Shown here piece by piece: positions 17,428 through 27,652 of a DNA stretch of 64,000 nucleotides; position 1 is the stretch's first letter; each line of letters starts with the position of its first letter. The stretch is from Suttonella indologenes (GTDB lineage Bacteria > Pseudomonadota > Gammaproteobacteria > Cardiobacteriales > Cardiobacteriaceae), in assembly GCF_900460215.1 (NCBI RefSeq), contig NZ_UHIA01000004.1, forward strand, positions 1,496,001-1,560,000, written 5' to 3'. The position numbers and the translations under genes were made by a program. The notes below the pieces were generated by a model. The model was given only the letters and a program-made list of their open reading frames with translations, was not told the origin of the DNA and searched no databases.

Positions 17428-18590
17428 TATTTTGCCTTTCTGCGCAGGATTGAAGGGATATTCAAACCGCTTAAATGCCCATCGCCTTTTTGTCCGACTT
17501 TTTGAGTGTTTTCCGCTGCAGGGTTAATAGGCATTTCTGCAGCAGGGATAGTTTGCGCATTGTTCGGCGTACCGAAGCCGAAGAGATTGCCACTGTCAAA
17601 GGCATCTTCTTCATCGCTGATTCCGGTGGCTAGTAAGGTAACGCGTACCACGTCTTCCGGAATGCTTTCGTCATCATACATACCGGCAATAACCAAGGGA
17701 TCCGGATAATGCAAAGCCGATTCAATCAGTTTGCCCGCGGTTGTGAAGTCTTTTTTAGTGACTTTGCGAGCAGATACGCTAAACATAATGCCGGTGGCGC
17801 GTGAAATATCGATATTTTCCAATAAAGGCGAAGAAATCGCCTTATGCGTTGCGGTGGCGGCACGATCCGGTCCTTGCGCTTCGCCTGAGCCCAAAATAGC
17901 GATACCGCGTGCGGACATGATGGTTTTAATATCGGCAAAATCGATATTGAGTTGTCCGTGTTTTTGGATAACGCCGACAATGCTGCGTACACCGTTTTTT
18001 AGTACATCATCCACGGCGCGGAAAGCCTCATTCATCGGCATATCATCGCTCATCACTTCCGAAATACGCTCATTGGGAATGACGACCAAGCAATCCACAT
18101 TAGCTTTTAGAGCTTCAACGCCTTGCTCGGCGATGCGCATACGTCTTGAACCCTCAAAATCAAAAGGTTTGGTGACGATGGCCAATGTGGTGATGCCGAT
18201 TTCGCGCGCCACTTCCGCAATCACCGGCGCCGCGCCGGTACCGGTGCCGCCACCCATGCCGGCAGCAATGAAAATCATATCCGCCCCTTCCAGAACTTCA
18301 CGAATACGCTTGCGATCTTCTTCGGCGGCGGCGCGTCCGACTTCCGGCTGCGAGCCTGCACCCATGCCGCGCGTGGTTTCCACGCCTAATTGCAATTTTT
18401 GTTGAACAGGGCTGTTTCTTAACGCTTGCAAATCCGTATTTGCACAAATCAGCTCCACACCTTGTAAATCAAAATCGCTCATATGTTTGACCGCATTACA
18501 ACCGCCGCCGCCCACGCCGACTACGCGGATAAGCACCGGCGAACCTGTTTCGCTACGACTGTCTTCCTGACCGACAAATTCTATGCCCAT
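17427..18590 (-). CDS. ftsZ: Cell division protein FtsZ
   Basis: The tubulin-like GTPase that polymerises into the Z-ring at midcell. The 387 residues contain the tubulin signature GGGTGTGAAP near residue 107, an N-terminal GGGGCNAV nucleotide-binding loop and NIDFADIKT. A variable linker follows, and the C-terminal peptide NIPSILRRKAK binds FtsA and ZipA. It overlaps ftsA by 10 bases, and a GAGGTAG ribosome site within the ftsA end serves the ATG at 18590. Confidence 0.98.
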   Translation of the reverse strand: MGIEFVGQEDSRSETGSPVLIRVVGVGGGGCNAVKHMSDFDLQGVELICANTDLQALRNSPVQQKLQLGVETTRGMGAGSQPEVGRAAAEEDRKRIREVLEGADMIFIAAGMGGGTGTGAAPVIAEVAREIGITTLAIVTKPFDFEGSRRMRIAEQGVEALKANVDCLVVIPNERISEVMSDDMPMNEAFRAVDDVLKNGVRSIVGVIQKHGQLNIDFADIKTIMSARGIAILGSGEAQGPDRAATATHKAISSPLLENIDISRATGIMFSVSARKVTKKDFTTAGKLIESALHYPDPLVIAGMYDDESIPEDVVRVTLLATGISDEEDAFDSGNLFGFGTPNNAQTIPAAEMPINPAAENTQKVGQKGDGHLSGLNIPSILRRKAK

Positions 18591-19810
18591 TGGCTACCTC
18601 TTCCAAAAATGTGTTTTAACTTGCGGATTATATCGCGTTTTGGCTGAATTTCCCAAACATGGTCCGGCAAAGGCTCGTATAGCAATTTGGCAATTCCCAA
18701 AACACCCGTCATGCCTGCATCGTATTGCAGGTGATCGGCCAGTCCTTCAATGAAATACGGCTTCGCCAAACGCGCCGGCAAAGCGAATTTTTCTTCTAAA
18801 TAATGCGTCAGCCCCGGCAGTTGCGCCGCGCCGCCGGTAATCACGATGCTGTGAATCGGGATTTCCCTCATGCCCAAGCGGCGCAAAGCGGCTTCAAAAT
18901 GCTGGAATAATTGCGCATAGCTTTCATGGATGGCGGCAACGAAATCCGCGCTTTCGATTTTGCGTCCGCTGCGCAGCCCCGTATGCGGCAATTCCAAAAA
19001 CTGCGTTTTCATCAGCGGCAGCAGCATCGCGCCTTGCTGGCATTTGAGCATTTCCGCATATTGGCGCGTGGTGGAATATTTGCCTGCCAAATGGCTGGAA
19101 ACTTGCTCGCCGCCGATGGTCAGTCCGCCGCTGGCAATCGGCACGCCGTTTAACCAAATCATAAAATCGCTGGTGCCGGCGCCGATATCCAAGAGACATA
19201 CGCCCATCTCGCGCTCTTCCGCGGTGGTCGCCATATAAGAAGACGCCAAAGCGCTGGAAACGATGGCATTCACGCCGACCCCTGCCGCTTCCACGCAACG
19301 CTTGATGGTGGCGCACATGGTTTGATCGGCGCGCAGAACGTGATAACTGGCATTCACCTGCCGCGCCGGCATGGATTCGGGGTAGGCTACTTCATAGCGT
19401 CCGTCTAAAACGTATTGCTGCGCCAAGATATGCAGAATTTGCTGGCTCGGCTCGCTGACTTTATGCCGCGCCTGCAAAACCAATTCGCGCATATGAGCAT
19501 TGCCGACTTGCTGATTTGAAACAAAAATCTGCGCTTCGCTATTCAGCCCCATGACGTATTCTCCGCCGATTGCCACATCGACATTGCGGATTTCATAGCC
19601 GGATTGGCGTTCGGCTTCTTCAATCGCATAATGCAATGCCTGTTTTGCGGCGGCAATATCTTTAATCACGCCGGCTTTCACCGCTTCGGCATTGACCACG
19701 CCGCAGCCTAAGACACTGAATTTTCCTTCCGTATTGCTTTGCGCAATCAATACGCGCAAACGCGAACTGCCAATATCGATGACGGCTTGAATATTTTCTA
19801 TTGCACTCAT
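18581..19810 (-). CDS. ftsA: Cell division protein FtsA
   Basis: An actin-like ATPase that tethers FtsZ to the membrane. The 409 residues show the phosphate-1 motif (VIDIGSSRLRVLIA), the phosphate-2 motif (LLDIGAGTSDFMIW) and the adenosine motif (IVITGGAAQLPGL). The C-terminus (KLKHIFGRGSQWA) is a probable amphipathic membrane-targeting helix. The start at 19810 (MSAIENIQAVIDIG) gives the usual N-terminus and forms an ATGA overlap with ftsQ. Confidence 0.96.
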   Translation of the reverse strand: MSAIENIQAVIDIGSSRLRVLIAQSNTEGKFSVLGCGVVNAEAVKAGVIKDIAAAKQALHYAIEEAERQSGYEIRNVDVAIGGEYVMGLNSEAQIFVSNQQVGNAHMRELVLQARHKVSEPSQQILHILAQQYVLDGRYEVAYPESMPARQVNASYHVLRADQTMCATIKRCVEAAGVGVNAIVSSALASSYMATTAEEREMGVCLLDIGAGTSDFMIWLNGVPIASGGLTIGGEQVSSHLAGKYSTTRQYAEMLKCQQGAMLLPLMKTQFLELPHTGLRSGRKIESADFVAAIHESYAQLFQHFEAALRRLGMREIPIHSIVITGGAAQLPGLTHYLEEKFALPARLAKPYFIEGLADHLQYDAGMTGVLGIAKLLYEPLPDHVWEIQPKRDIIRKLKHIFGRGSQWA

Positions 19811-20625
19811 TTTCCGGCCTTCTCGTTTTTTATTTTCTCGCTCACAGGACTGACCCCCGCTTTCCAACGCACGGAAAAGCCGTCTGCATAACGCAAATCT
19901 AAGGTAGAAATATACTGCCCATAACGATTTAACATTTTTTCTTTAATTACCACTAATTTTTTCAGTCGTTTATTTAATTCTTCGCGTCCTAAAATCACTT
20001 CGATGCCGTTGGCCAAATACAGATGCCAGACATGACGCTCATCTAAGCGTAAACGGCGCAGCGGCAAGCCTTGCGCGTTCAGCCAAGGATTCAGATGCAG
20101 ATACATATCCAAGACCTGCGCCTCGCTGCCCTGCGGTCCGTGCACCGGGAAAAGCATCGCCAAAGCAGGCGATTCCGGCAAAGCGAAAATCGCCGCCTCA
20201 TTATCCAAAAAATGCCTGTCGCCCCAGCGCAGCAGCGGCACGCGCTCCTGCACGTCAATGCGCAGCGCGTCCGGCCATTCTTTGCTGACCACAATGGATT
20301 TGACCCAATCTTGCTTGCGCAATTCCGCCGCCAGCAAGCTCACATCGATTTGCAATAAATCGTTGCGCCCGAAATGTTGCACTTTTTCCGTCAGCTGATT
20401 GCCGTCGGCATAGATCAAAGGACGCAGCAAAACCACGCGTTTAAGCGGCAAAAAGGCATCTTGAGTTAAGCGTTGGCACAAAAGCCAAGAGCATAATCCG
20501 ATAACCAGCAACAAAAACAGCGTCAGCAGCAAACTGGCTAAAAATCCCAGCACAGAACGCTTGCGCTTATCCTGCGTCAAAGAACCGACGGAAGTTCTCC
20601 GCTTGGGACGCTGATTGGCAATCAT
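19807..20625 (-). CDS. ftsQ: Cell division protein FtsQ
   Basis: A bitopic membrane protein of the divisome that binds FtsB and FtsL. The 272 residues have a basic cytoplasmic N-terminus (QRPKRRTSVGS), one membrane helix (about residues 27-50), then a POTRA domain (VVLLRPLIYADGN onward) and the FtsQ domain with LPLRRLRLDERHVW. It overlaps ddl upstream and ftsA downstream by ATGA, typical of the dcw cluster. Confidence 0.92.
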   Translation of the reverse strand: MIANQRPKRRTSVGSLTQDKRKRSVLGFLASLLLTLFLLLVIGLCSWLLCQRLTQDAFLPLKRVVLLRPLIYADGNQLTEKVQHFGRNDLLQIDVSLLAAELRKQDWVKSIVVSKEWPDALRIDVQERVPLLRWGDRHFLDNEAAIFALPESPALAMLFPVHGPQGSEAQVLDMYLHLNPWLNAQGLPLRRLRLDERHVWHLYLANGIEVILGREELNKRLKKLVVIKEKMLNRYGQYISTLDLRYADGFSVRWKAGVSPVSEKIKNEKAGK

Positions 20626-21551
20626 GCAGGACTCTCTAAGGTTTGCGTCAAAACGCGCAGCACTAAGGCGTCAAAATCCATGCCCGCTTGTGCCGCCGCC
20701 TGCGGTACTAAAGAATGCGAGGTCATGCCGGGGGCTAAATTGATTTCCAAGAGCCAAGGACGGTTTTCTTGGTCTAACATAATATCTACCCGCCCCCAAG
20801 CGCGGGCATCCAGCACCGCAAAAGCCTTGGCGGTCAGCGCGGCGATTTCCGCACTTAAGTCCGCATCTAAGGGCGCAGGACAGAGATAATAGGTATCCTC
20901 GGCTTGGTATTTGGCATGAAAATCATAGAAATCATGCGTTTTGCCGGTAATAATCTCAATTAAGGGCAGGACTTGATTATCCACGACCGCACAGGTCAAC
21001 TCCCGTCCTTCCACCCAAGGCTCAACCATCACTTTCTGCTCGCCGACTTTGGCATGGCTTAAAGCAGCCTGCCATTCGCCGGCATTACGCACGCGACTAA
21101 TCCCGACGCTGGAGCCTTCCAAAGCGGGCTTGACGGCAAAATCCCGCACTTTAAGCAAAGCACAGACTTCATCATAGCTTTCATTGCCTTGCAAAACATA
21201 GTCTTTCAGCACCGGTAAACCGTAGCTCGCCCAGACTTGCTTGGTCATGATTTTATCCATCGCCAAGGCGCAAGCCATCACGCCGCTGCCGGTATAAGGA
21301 ATGCCCAGCCATTGCAAGACGCCCTGAATTTGTCCGTCTTCGCCGCCGCGACCGTGCAACATCACGAAAGCACGATCAAAACCCTGATTGCCTAAATTCA
21401 GTACTGCCTGACGATCTCGACTATCCACCAAATGCGCATCGATGCCTTGACGACACAGAGCCTCATATACCGCCTGTCCGCTGATTAAAGAGACTTCGCG
21501 TTCTGCGGAATCGCCGCCGTATAAGACGGCAACCTTGCCAAACTGCTTCAT
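20622..21551 (-). CDS. ddlB: D-alanine--D-alanine ligase
   Basis: ATP-grasp enzyme making the D-Ala-D-Ala dipeptide for peptidoglycan. In 309 residues it has VAVLYGGDSAEREVSL at the N-terminus, FVMLHGRGGEDG, EGSSVGISRV (ATP-grasp loop) and LEINLAPGMTSHSLVP near the end. It matches the short DdlB type usual in dcw clusters. The ATG at 21551 overlaps the murC stop by 4 bases. Confidence 0.96.
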   Translation of the reverse strand: MKQFGKVAVLYGGDSAEREVSLISGQAVYEALCRQGIDAHLVDSRDRQAVLNLGNQGFDRAFVMLHGRGGEDGQIQGVLQWLGIPYTGSGVMACALAMDKIMTKQVWASYGLPVLKDYVLQGNESYDEVCALLKVRDFAVKPALEGSSVGISRVRNAGEWQAALSHAKVGEQKVMVEPWVEGRELTCAVVDNQVLPLIEIITGKTHDFYDFHAKYQAEDTYYLCPAPLDADLSAEIAALTAKAFAVLDARAWGRVDIMLDQENRPWLLEINLAPGMTSHSLVPQAAAQAGMDFDALVLRVLTQTLESPA

Positions 21552-22981
21552 GCTTCCTCCGCCACAATCTCTTTTGCCAAGCGTCCGATATCGCCCGCGC
21601 CTAAGAAAATCACCACATCCTCATCTTGCAGCAAATGCTCGCGCAAATAGGCCGTGATGTCGTTTTTATCGGCAATCACAATCGGCTCGACGCGTCCGTG
21701 CGCGCGAATGGCGCGGCTGAGGGCTTTGGTATCTGCTCCTGCAATCGGCGCTTCGCCGGCGCTATAGACATCGGTCAGCACCAAAACTTCGCACTCGCTC
21801 AAGACTTCGGCGAAATCATCGAGCAAATCGCGGGTGCGGGTAAAACGGTGCGGCTGGAAGACCGGCACAATCCGCCGCCCTGCGAAGCCCTCCTGCGCCG
21901 CTGCCAAAACGGCTTTAATCTCATTGGGATGATGCCCGTAATCTTCAAAAATATCCGCTTCGCCGCGCGCATGTTTCAAGCGACCGTGATGGGTAAAACG
22001 CCGTCCTACGCCGCGAAACGCCGCCAAACCGCTGATAATCGCCTCGCGATCCAGACCCAATTCCTCGCCGACAATAATCGCCGCCAAGGCATTAAGTACA
22101 TTATGTTTGCCCGGCATATTCAAAGTCACGGGGAAAGTGGTATTGCTGGCATCGTCAATCACGTCAAAGCGCATCTGCATGCCTTCCTGACGCACATTAA
22201 GCGCGCGCACGTCCGCATCTTTGGAAATACCGTAAGTGCGCATCGGGCGCGCCACCTCCGACAAAATCGCGCGCACGCCGGGATCGTCAATACACAAGAC
22301 CGCCAAGCCGTAAAAAGGCAGATTATGCAAAAAGCGCACAAAGCCTGCTTTCAGCACCTCATAGCTGTGCTCATAATTCTCCAAATGATCGGCGTCGATA
22401 TTGGTTACAATCGAAATCATCGGTTGCAGCAGCCAAAACGAGGTATCGGATTCATCAGCTTCGGCGACCAAATACTGCCCCTCGCCCAAACGCGCATTGC
22501 TTCCCGCCGCCGTCAGCACGCCGCCGATAATAAAGGTCGGGTCTAAGCCGGCATCGGTCAAAATACTGGCGGTCAGGCTGGTAGTCGTGGTTTTGCCATG
22601 CGTGCCGGCAATGGCAATTCCGAAGCGAAAACGCATGATTTCCGCCAACATCTCCGCCCGCCGAATCACGGGAATGCCCAATTCGCGTGCGCACAATACC
22701 TCGGGATTGTCTTTGGCGATGGCGGAAGAGGTAACCACCACATGCGCCCCTTCGACATTATCGGCATGATGCCCGTAGAAAATCTTAGCCCCTTGCGCCG
22801 CCAATTTTTCGCTAATCGCGGATGCTTTTTGATCCGAACCGCTGATTTGATAGCCTAAATTAATCAATACCTCGGCAATCGCGCTCATGCCCACGCCGCC
22901 GATACCGACAAAAAAGATGTTTTGTACGCGGCGCATCTGACGGCGCTCGATGCGCCCGAAATGAATATCTGCTGCTTTCAT
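21548..22981 (-). CDS. murC: UDP-N-acetylmuramate--L-alanine ligase
   Basis: Adds L-Ala to UDP-MurNAc. The 477 residues contain the nucleotide-binding IFFVGIGGVGMSAIAEVL, the ATP P-loop GTHGKTTTTSL, the EADESD motif and a C-terminal GAGDIGRLAKEI. The start at 22981 (MKAADIHFGRIERRQM) overlaps murG by ATGA. Confidence 0.97.
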   Translation of the reverse strand: MKAADIHFGRIERRQMRRVQNIFFVGIGGVGMSAIAEVLINLGYQISGSDQKASAISEKLAAQGAKIFYGHHADNVEGAHVVVTSSAIAKDNPEVLCARELGIPVIRRAEMLAEIMRFRFGIAIAGTHGKTTTTSLTASILTDAGLDPTFIIGGVLTAAGSNARLGEGQYLVAEADESDTSFWLLQPMISIVTNIDADHLENYEHSYEVLKAGFVRFLHNLPFYGLAVLCIDDPGVRAILSEVARPMRTYGISKDADVRALNVRQEGMQMRFDVIDDASNTTFPVTLNMPGKHNVLNALAAIIVGEELGLDREAIISGLAAFRGVGRRFTHHGRLKHARGEADIFEDYGHHPNEIKAVLAAAQEGFAGRRIVPVFQPHRFTRTRDLLDDFAEVLSECEVLVLTDVYSAGEAPIAGADTKALSRAIRAHGRVEPIVIADKNDITAYLREHLLQDEDVVIFLGAGDIGRLAKEIVAEEA

Positions 22982-24072
22982 CGCAGTACTTCCTCAATAT
23001 TGTGCAAAATCTTATCCAAAGCCTGCGCATGGCTTACTTGCCGCGCAAGCGCCGCCTGCGCCGCCAAATCTTCACGCAAATCGCGCGCCTGAATCAAGGC
23101 AGCTAATGTCTGCGCATCGAGATTGCTCTGCTGCACAATCTCGGCTGCTCCAAGTGCCGCCAAAGTCTGTGCATTGGCGCTTTGATGGTCATCGACGGCA
23201 TGCGGGAAAGGCACGAATACGGCGGCAATGCCGACCGTAGCAATCTCCGCCACCGTCGCCGCGCCCGAACGCGCCAAGACCCAATCCGCTTCGGCATAGG
23301 CCTGCGCCATATCTTCGATAAAAGGCAAAACCTTGGCTTTCACGCCCGATTGCGCATACAAAGCCTCGGTTGCTTCTAGCCATTTGCTGCCGACTTGATG
23401 AGTCACGCGCGGGCGGCTGTCTTCAGGAATCAATGCCAAAGCCTGCGGCAATAATTCGTTTAATGCTTTTGCCCCCTGACTGCCGCCCAAAACCAGCAGA
23501 CGGATTTTGCCGTAATGCTGGGCATAGCGTTTTTCAGGCGCTTCCAAGGCGGCAATATCGGTACGCACCGGATTGCCGGTTTCCACAAAATCCTTGCCGA
23601 CAGGCAGTTTATCCGCCGCACGCTTATCGGCTAACAAGACCTTATCCGTCCATTTCGCCAGCCATGTATTCGTCATGCCCATGACGGCGTTCTGCTCATG
23701 AATGACCAAAGGAATGCGCAGCTGCTTTGCCGCCAAGCCTCCCGGCCCCGAGACAAAGCCGCCCATACCGATAACGACTGCCGGACGTAAACGGCGCATA
23801 ACCGCTTTGACGCGCTTGAGCGCCGCATAAATCATAAAAGGCGCTTTCAGCCAACCAATCAAGCCCTTGCCGCGCAAAGCCTTGACTTGAATATCATGTA
23901 AAGTAAAGCCGGCTTGCGCGACTTTCGCCGCCTCAAAGCCGTCGGCATTGCCCAGCCAATGAATCTCTGCGCCGCGTACCGCCAAAGCCTGCGCCACCGC
24001 CAAAGCAGGATAGACGTGTCCGCCCGTCCCCCCCGCCATCATCAGCACCGTTTTTCCACTCCACTCTGTCAT
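22978..24072 (-). CDS. murG: Undecaprenyldiphospho-muramoylpentapeptide beta-N-acetylglucosaminyltransferase
   Basis: A peripheral membrane GT28 glycosyltransferase that adds GlcNAc to lipid I to give lipid II. The 364 residues have the diphosphate loop MAGGTGGHVYPALAVA at the N-terminus, VIGMGGFVSGPGGLAA and the second glycine loop LVLGGSQGAKALN, with VLARSGAATVAE for UDP-GlcNAc binding. It overlaps ftsW and murC by 4 bases on either side. Confidence 0.97.
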   Translation of the reverse strand: MTEWSGKTVLMMAGGTGGHVYPALAVAQALAVRGAEIHWLGNADGFEAAKVAQAGFTLHDIQVKALRGKGLIGWLKAPFMIYAALKRVKAVMRRLRPAVVIGMGGFVSGPGGLAAKQLRIPLVIHEQNAVMGMTNTWLAKWTDKVLLADKRAADKLPVGKDFVETGNPVRTDIAALEAPEKRYAQHYGKIRLLVLGGSQGAKALNELLPQALALIPEDSRPRVTHQVGSKWLEATEALYAQSGVKAKVLPFIEDMAQAYAEADWVLARSGAATVAEIATVGIAAVFVPFPHAVDDHQSANAQTLAALGAAEIVQQSNLDAQTLAALIQARDLREDLAAQAALARQVSHAQALDKILHNIEEVLR

Positions 24073-25274
24073 ATTTTCCCCTCGCGTTTTGCCACAAAGC
24101 GCGACTCCGCATCAATGCGCAGCAAAATCCCTAATGCCATGCAGGTAATGATGACCGAACTGCCGCCGTAGCTAATCAGCGGCAAGGTCAAACCCTTGGT
24201 CGGCAAACTGCCGTTAACCACGCCGAAATTAATCAAACTCTGAATACCCAGCCATGTGCCGATGCCGCAAGCCAGCAAACTGGCGAAATTTTTGCGCACC
24301 CGATGCGCCAGCGCCGCCGTAGCAAAAGCGCGCCAAATCAAGAGCGCAAACAATCCCATGACCAATAATGCGCCGATAAGCCCGAATTCCTCGCTGATAA
24401 TTGCAAAAATGAAATCGGTATGTGCTTCCGGCACGAACTGATGTTTGAAAATACTCTCGCCCAAGCCCACGCCCTCAATCTCGCCGCGACCGATGGCAAT
24501 CAAAGAATGTACCAATTGATAGCCCTCGTCATCGGCGAAATCAAAGGGCTTTAAGAAAGAAGTGATGCGCTGCAAACGATAAGGCTCAATGACAATCACT
24601 GCTACACCTAAGAGCAATGCGCCTAAGCCGTACAGCGCCAAATACCAAAGATTCGCCTCTGCCAAATACAGCATAATCAGCACCGTCGCCCCGACCACGA
24701 CCGTCGTGCCGAAATCGGGTTCTGCCAGCAATAAGCCTGCCGTTACGCCTAAAAACATCATGACCTGCGAAATCTTCCAAAAAGAATGGCGCAAACTCAC
24801 GCGGTGCCGATGAAAAAACGCGGCGGCAAAAATAATCGCCCCCAGCTTCATCACTTCCCCCGCCTGCAAATTGAAAATGCCTAAATTAATCCAGCGTTGC
24901 GCGCCGTTGACTTGCCGCCCAATCCCCGGAATCAGCACCGCAATCAATAAGATAAAACAACAGGCGATAATCAGATGACTTCTGCGGCGCAGCTTCTCAC
25001 TTTCAATGCGCAGCATCGCCACCAGCATAAACAGACCCAAGCCATAATAAACCGCTTGGCGCAGCGCATAATGAACGCTCTCTTTGCCCTGCGCCGCCGC
25101 CAAAGGCGCGGAAGCGGAAGTTACCATGACCATGCCGACGCACATCAGGCACATAATCGCCAACAAGAGCCAAATATCCGGAAAGGCCAAGCCCTGCCAG
25201 CGATTGGTATTTTGGTCTTGCTGGGCGTGAAAATCCGCCACAGGATTAAACAGGTGCGGTGAATTTACTGGCAT
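24069..25274 (-). CDS. ftsW: Cell division peptidoglycan polymerase FtsW
   Basis: A SEDS-family integral membrane glycosyltransferase that polymerises lipid II at the septum together with PBP3. The 401 residues have a cytoplasmic N-terminal extension of about 30 residues and about ten hydrophobic segments. SEDS motifs visible are RWINLGIFNLQAGEVMKL, EAHTDFIFAIISEEFG and PTKGLTLPLISYGGSS. It overlaps murD by 10 bases and murG by 4. Confidence 0.96.
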   Translation of the reverse strand: MPVNSPHLFNPVADFHAQQDQNTNRWQGLAFPDIWLLLAIMCLMCVGMVMVTSASAPLAAAQGKESVHYALRQAVYYGLGLFMLVAMLRIESEKLRRRSHLIIACCFILLIAVLIPGIGRQVNGAQRWINLGIFNLQAGEVMKLGAIIFAAAFFHRHRVSLRHSFWKISQVMMFLGVTAGLLLAEPDFGTTVVVGATVLIMLYLAEANLWYLALYGLGALLLGVAVIVIEPYRLQRITSFLKPFDFADDEGYQLVHSLIAIGRGEIEGVGLGESIFKHQFVPEAHTDFIFAIISEEFGLIGALLVMGLFALLIWRAFATAALAHRVRKNFASLLACGIGTWLGIQSLINFGVVNGSLPTKGLTLPLISYGGSSVIITCMALGILLRIDAESRFVAKREGKI

Positions 25275-26566
25275 TGGTTTTGCACCTCATAGGCAAAGCA
25301 GGAACCGCGCGCATCATAGCCGCTGAATTGGTCGAAACTCGCCGTTGCCGGCGAAAGCAGCACCCAATCTCCGGCTTGTGCCGCCTGCTTGGCATATTGC
25401 ACCGCATGATGCATCTCGCCGCAATCGACATAATCGATGCCGCCGGTCTGCAATGCCGCTTGCATATCGCGGTTATCCACCCCGATAAGCAAGACTTTTT
25501 TCACGCTGGACTGCAAAATCACCTGCGCCAACTCCTTAAAATCCTGATTTTTGCCCACACCGCCGGCAATCAGATATATCGGCGCGCTGATGCCCGCCAA
25601 AGCGGCGGCGGTAGCGCCGATATTGGTCGCCTTGGAATCGTTCAGATAGCGCACACCCCCATATTCGCCGACCAAAACCATGCGATGCGGCAAACCTTTA
25701 AACAGACATAAAGCCGCGGCAGCCTCCGCCATATCCGCTCCGAAAGCGCGTAGCATCAGCAAAGCGACCAAAGCATTGGCGGCATTATGCGCGCCGTAAA
25801 CACTTAATTGACGGGTATCCAAAACTTTTTCGCCGTCTAGCCATAGGGCGTCATCTTGCACACAGACCGCCTGTCCCTTGCCGTAAAACAGCGTTTGTGT
25901 CGCCAAATCCGCCAATGCCGTGCATTGCGCATCGTCGGCATTGAGCACGCAGACCGCCGATTGGCGCGCCAAATTGGCTTTTGCCTGCGCATAATCGGCA
26001 AAACTGTCGTAGCGGTCGAGATGATCGGGCGTAATATTGACAATCGCGCCCACCGCAATCTGCAAAGAAGGACAGACTTCCAATTGGTAGCTGGATAATT
26101 CCACCACATAGCAATCGGTTTCTTGCGGCGCGTCGAACAAAGCCTCCAAAACAGGACGGCCAATATTGCCGCATAGGCGCACACGCTGTCCTAAAGCGCT
26201 CAAGGTTTCCGCCAACATCGACACCACCGTCGATTTGCCGTTTGAACCGGTTACTGCCAAGACAGGCTTTTCCACCAAACGTGCAAACAGCTCGACATCA
26301 TTGATAACCTCGCCGCCAGCAGAAGCAATCGCCGCTGTACGGCGGTCAATCCCCGGGCTGACGATTAATGTAGCAAAAGCGGCGAATTGCGCCGGATCAT
26401 CCAAGCATAAGGGCAAAATCTCGCCTTGGGCTTTGCCGTCAAAGGCTTGCACCTGATAGCCTGCCGCCTGCAAATATCGAAAAGCGCTCTTACCCGAAAC
26501 GCCCATTCCTACGACCGCAATCGGTTCGGGTAAACGCAAAGCGGCTAATTTTTCCTGCATCATCAT
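25265..26566 (-). CDS. murD: UDP-N-acetylmuramoyl-L-alanine--D-glutamate ligase
   Basis: Adds D-Glu to UDP-MurNAc-L-Ala. The 433 residues show PIAVVGMGVSGKSAF near the N-terminus, the ATP loop VTGSNGKSTVVSM, the NITPDHLDRY motif and ATSFDQFSGYDARG near the C-terminus. The frame is open 29 codons upstream, but the start is placed at the ATG at 26566, which forms a TAATG overlap with the mraY stop and yields the normal family N-terminus. Two further ATG codons follow directly, so the exact start could be 3 or 6 bases later. Confidence 0.95.
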   Translation of the reverse strand: MMMQEKLAALRLPEPIAVVGMGVSGKSAFRYLQAAGYQVQAFDGKAQGEILPLCLDDPAQFAAFATLIVSPGIDRRTAAIASAGGEVINDVELFARLVEKPVLAVTGSNGKSTVVSMLAETLSALGQRVRLCGNIGRPVLEALFDAPQETDCYVVELSSYQLEVCPSLQIAVGAIVNITPDHLDRYDSFADYAQAKANLARQSAVCVLNADDAQCTALADLATQTLFYGKGQAVCVQDDALWLDGEKVLDTRQLSVYGAHNAANALVALLMLRAFGADMAEAAAALCLFKGLPHRMVLVGEYGGVRYLNDSKATNIGATAAALAGISAPIYLIAGGVGKNQDFKELAQVILQSSVKKVLLIGVDNRDMQAALQTGGIDYVDCGEMHHAVQYAKQAAQAGDWVLLSPATASFDQFSGYDARGSCFAYEVQNQCQ

Positions 26567-27648
26567 TAGCGGAACTTCAAAGTTGATAAACCGATTAAGA
26601 CCAAAATCACCGTAATAATCCAAAAGCGAATCACCACGCGCGACTCCGGCCAACCCTTCAATTCAAAATGATGGTGCAAAGGCGCCATGCGGAATACGCG
26701 TTTTTTCGTGCGCTTATACACCGAGACCTGAATGATGACCGACAAGGCTTCCGCCACAAATATGCCGCTCATCACGGCAAACACCAATTCTTGACGCACA
26801 ATCACGGCGACCACGCCCAAAGCCGCGCCCAAAGCCAAAGAGCCGACATCGCCCATAAAGACTTGCGCAGGATGGGCGTTGTACCATAAAAAGCCCAAGC
26901 CGCCGCCGGCAATCGCCGCGCAAAATACCGCCGCCTCGCCGGCGCCGGGAATGGCGGGAATATGCAGATAATTGGCAAAAGCCGGACTGCCCGATAAATA
27001 AGCGAAGACGCATAAAGCCGCCGCCACCAATACCACCGGCATAATCGCCAAGCCGTCCAATCCGTCGGTCAGATTGACGGCATTACTCGAGCCCGTCAGC
27101 ACGAAATAGACAAAAGGCACAAACAGCCAACCCATCTGCCATTCCACATTTTTAAAAAAGGGCACTATCAAAGCCGTTTCAATCGGGCGTTTCGCCAGCC
27201 AAAACAAACACAGCGCGGTGAGCAGGGCTGCCGCCGATAAAAACAGATATTTTTCTTTCACACTCAACCCCTTGCTATTTTTCTTTTTCACTTTGCGGTA
27301 ATCGTCCAACCAGCCTACCGCACCAAAACTGATCAGCACAAACAAGGTAATCCAAGTATAAGCCACCCGCAAATCCGCCCACAGCAACATCGAAACCGCA
27401 ATCGAGAAAATAACCAAGGCGCCGCCCATGGTCGGCACGCCGCTTTTCTTCAAATGCGTCTGCGGCCCGTCATCACGCACAAACTGCCCCATCTGCATTT
27501 TTTTCAGCCACACAATCATCTTGCCGCCTAAAAAGATGGAGAGCAGAAGTGTCGTCAGCGCACCCAAAATAATCCGCGAAGTCAAATAAGTAAATGCATT
27601 AAAAGGCGTAAAATAATTATTCAGCCATTCGGCGAGTGCGTAAAGCAT
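26566..27648 (-). CDS. mraY: Phospho-N-acetylmuramoyl-pentapeptide-transferase
   Basis: A polytopic membrane enzyme that makes lipid I from UDP-MurNAc-pentapeptide and undecaprenyl phosphate. The 360 residues have about ten membrane segments. Conserved motifs include KKSGVPTMGGALVI, VGWLDDYRKV, NAVNLTDGLDGLAIMP with the catalytic aspartates, and APLHHHFELKGWPE. Four bases separate it from murF. Confidence 0.97.
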   Translation of the reverse strand: MLYALAEWLNNYFTPFNAFTYLTSRIILGALTTLLLSIFLGGKMIVWLKKMQMGQFVRDDGPQTHLKKSGVPTMGGALVIFSIAVSMLLWADLRVAYTWITLFVLISFGAVGWLDDYRKVKKKNSKGLSVKEKYLFLSAAALLTALCLFWLAKRPIETALIVPFFKNVEWQMGWLFVPFVYFVLTGSSNAVNLTDGLDGLAIMPVVLVAAALCVFAYLSGSPAFANYLHIPAIPGAGEAAVFCAAIAGGGLGFLWYNAHPAQVFMGDVGSLALGAALGVVAVIVRQELVFAVMSGIFVAEALSVIIQVSVYKRTKKRVFRMAPLHHHFELKGWPESRVVIRFWIITVILVLIGLSTLKFR

Positions 27649-27652
27649 AATA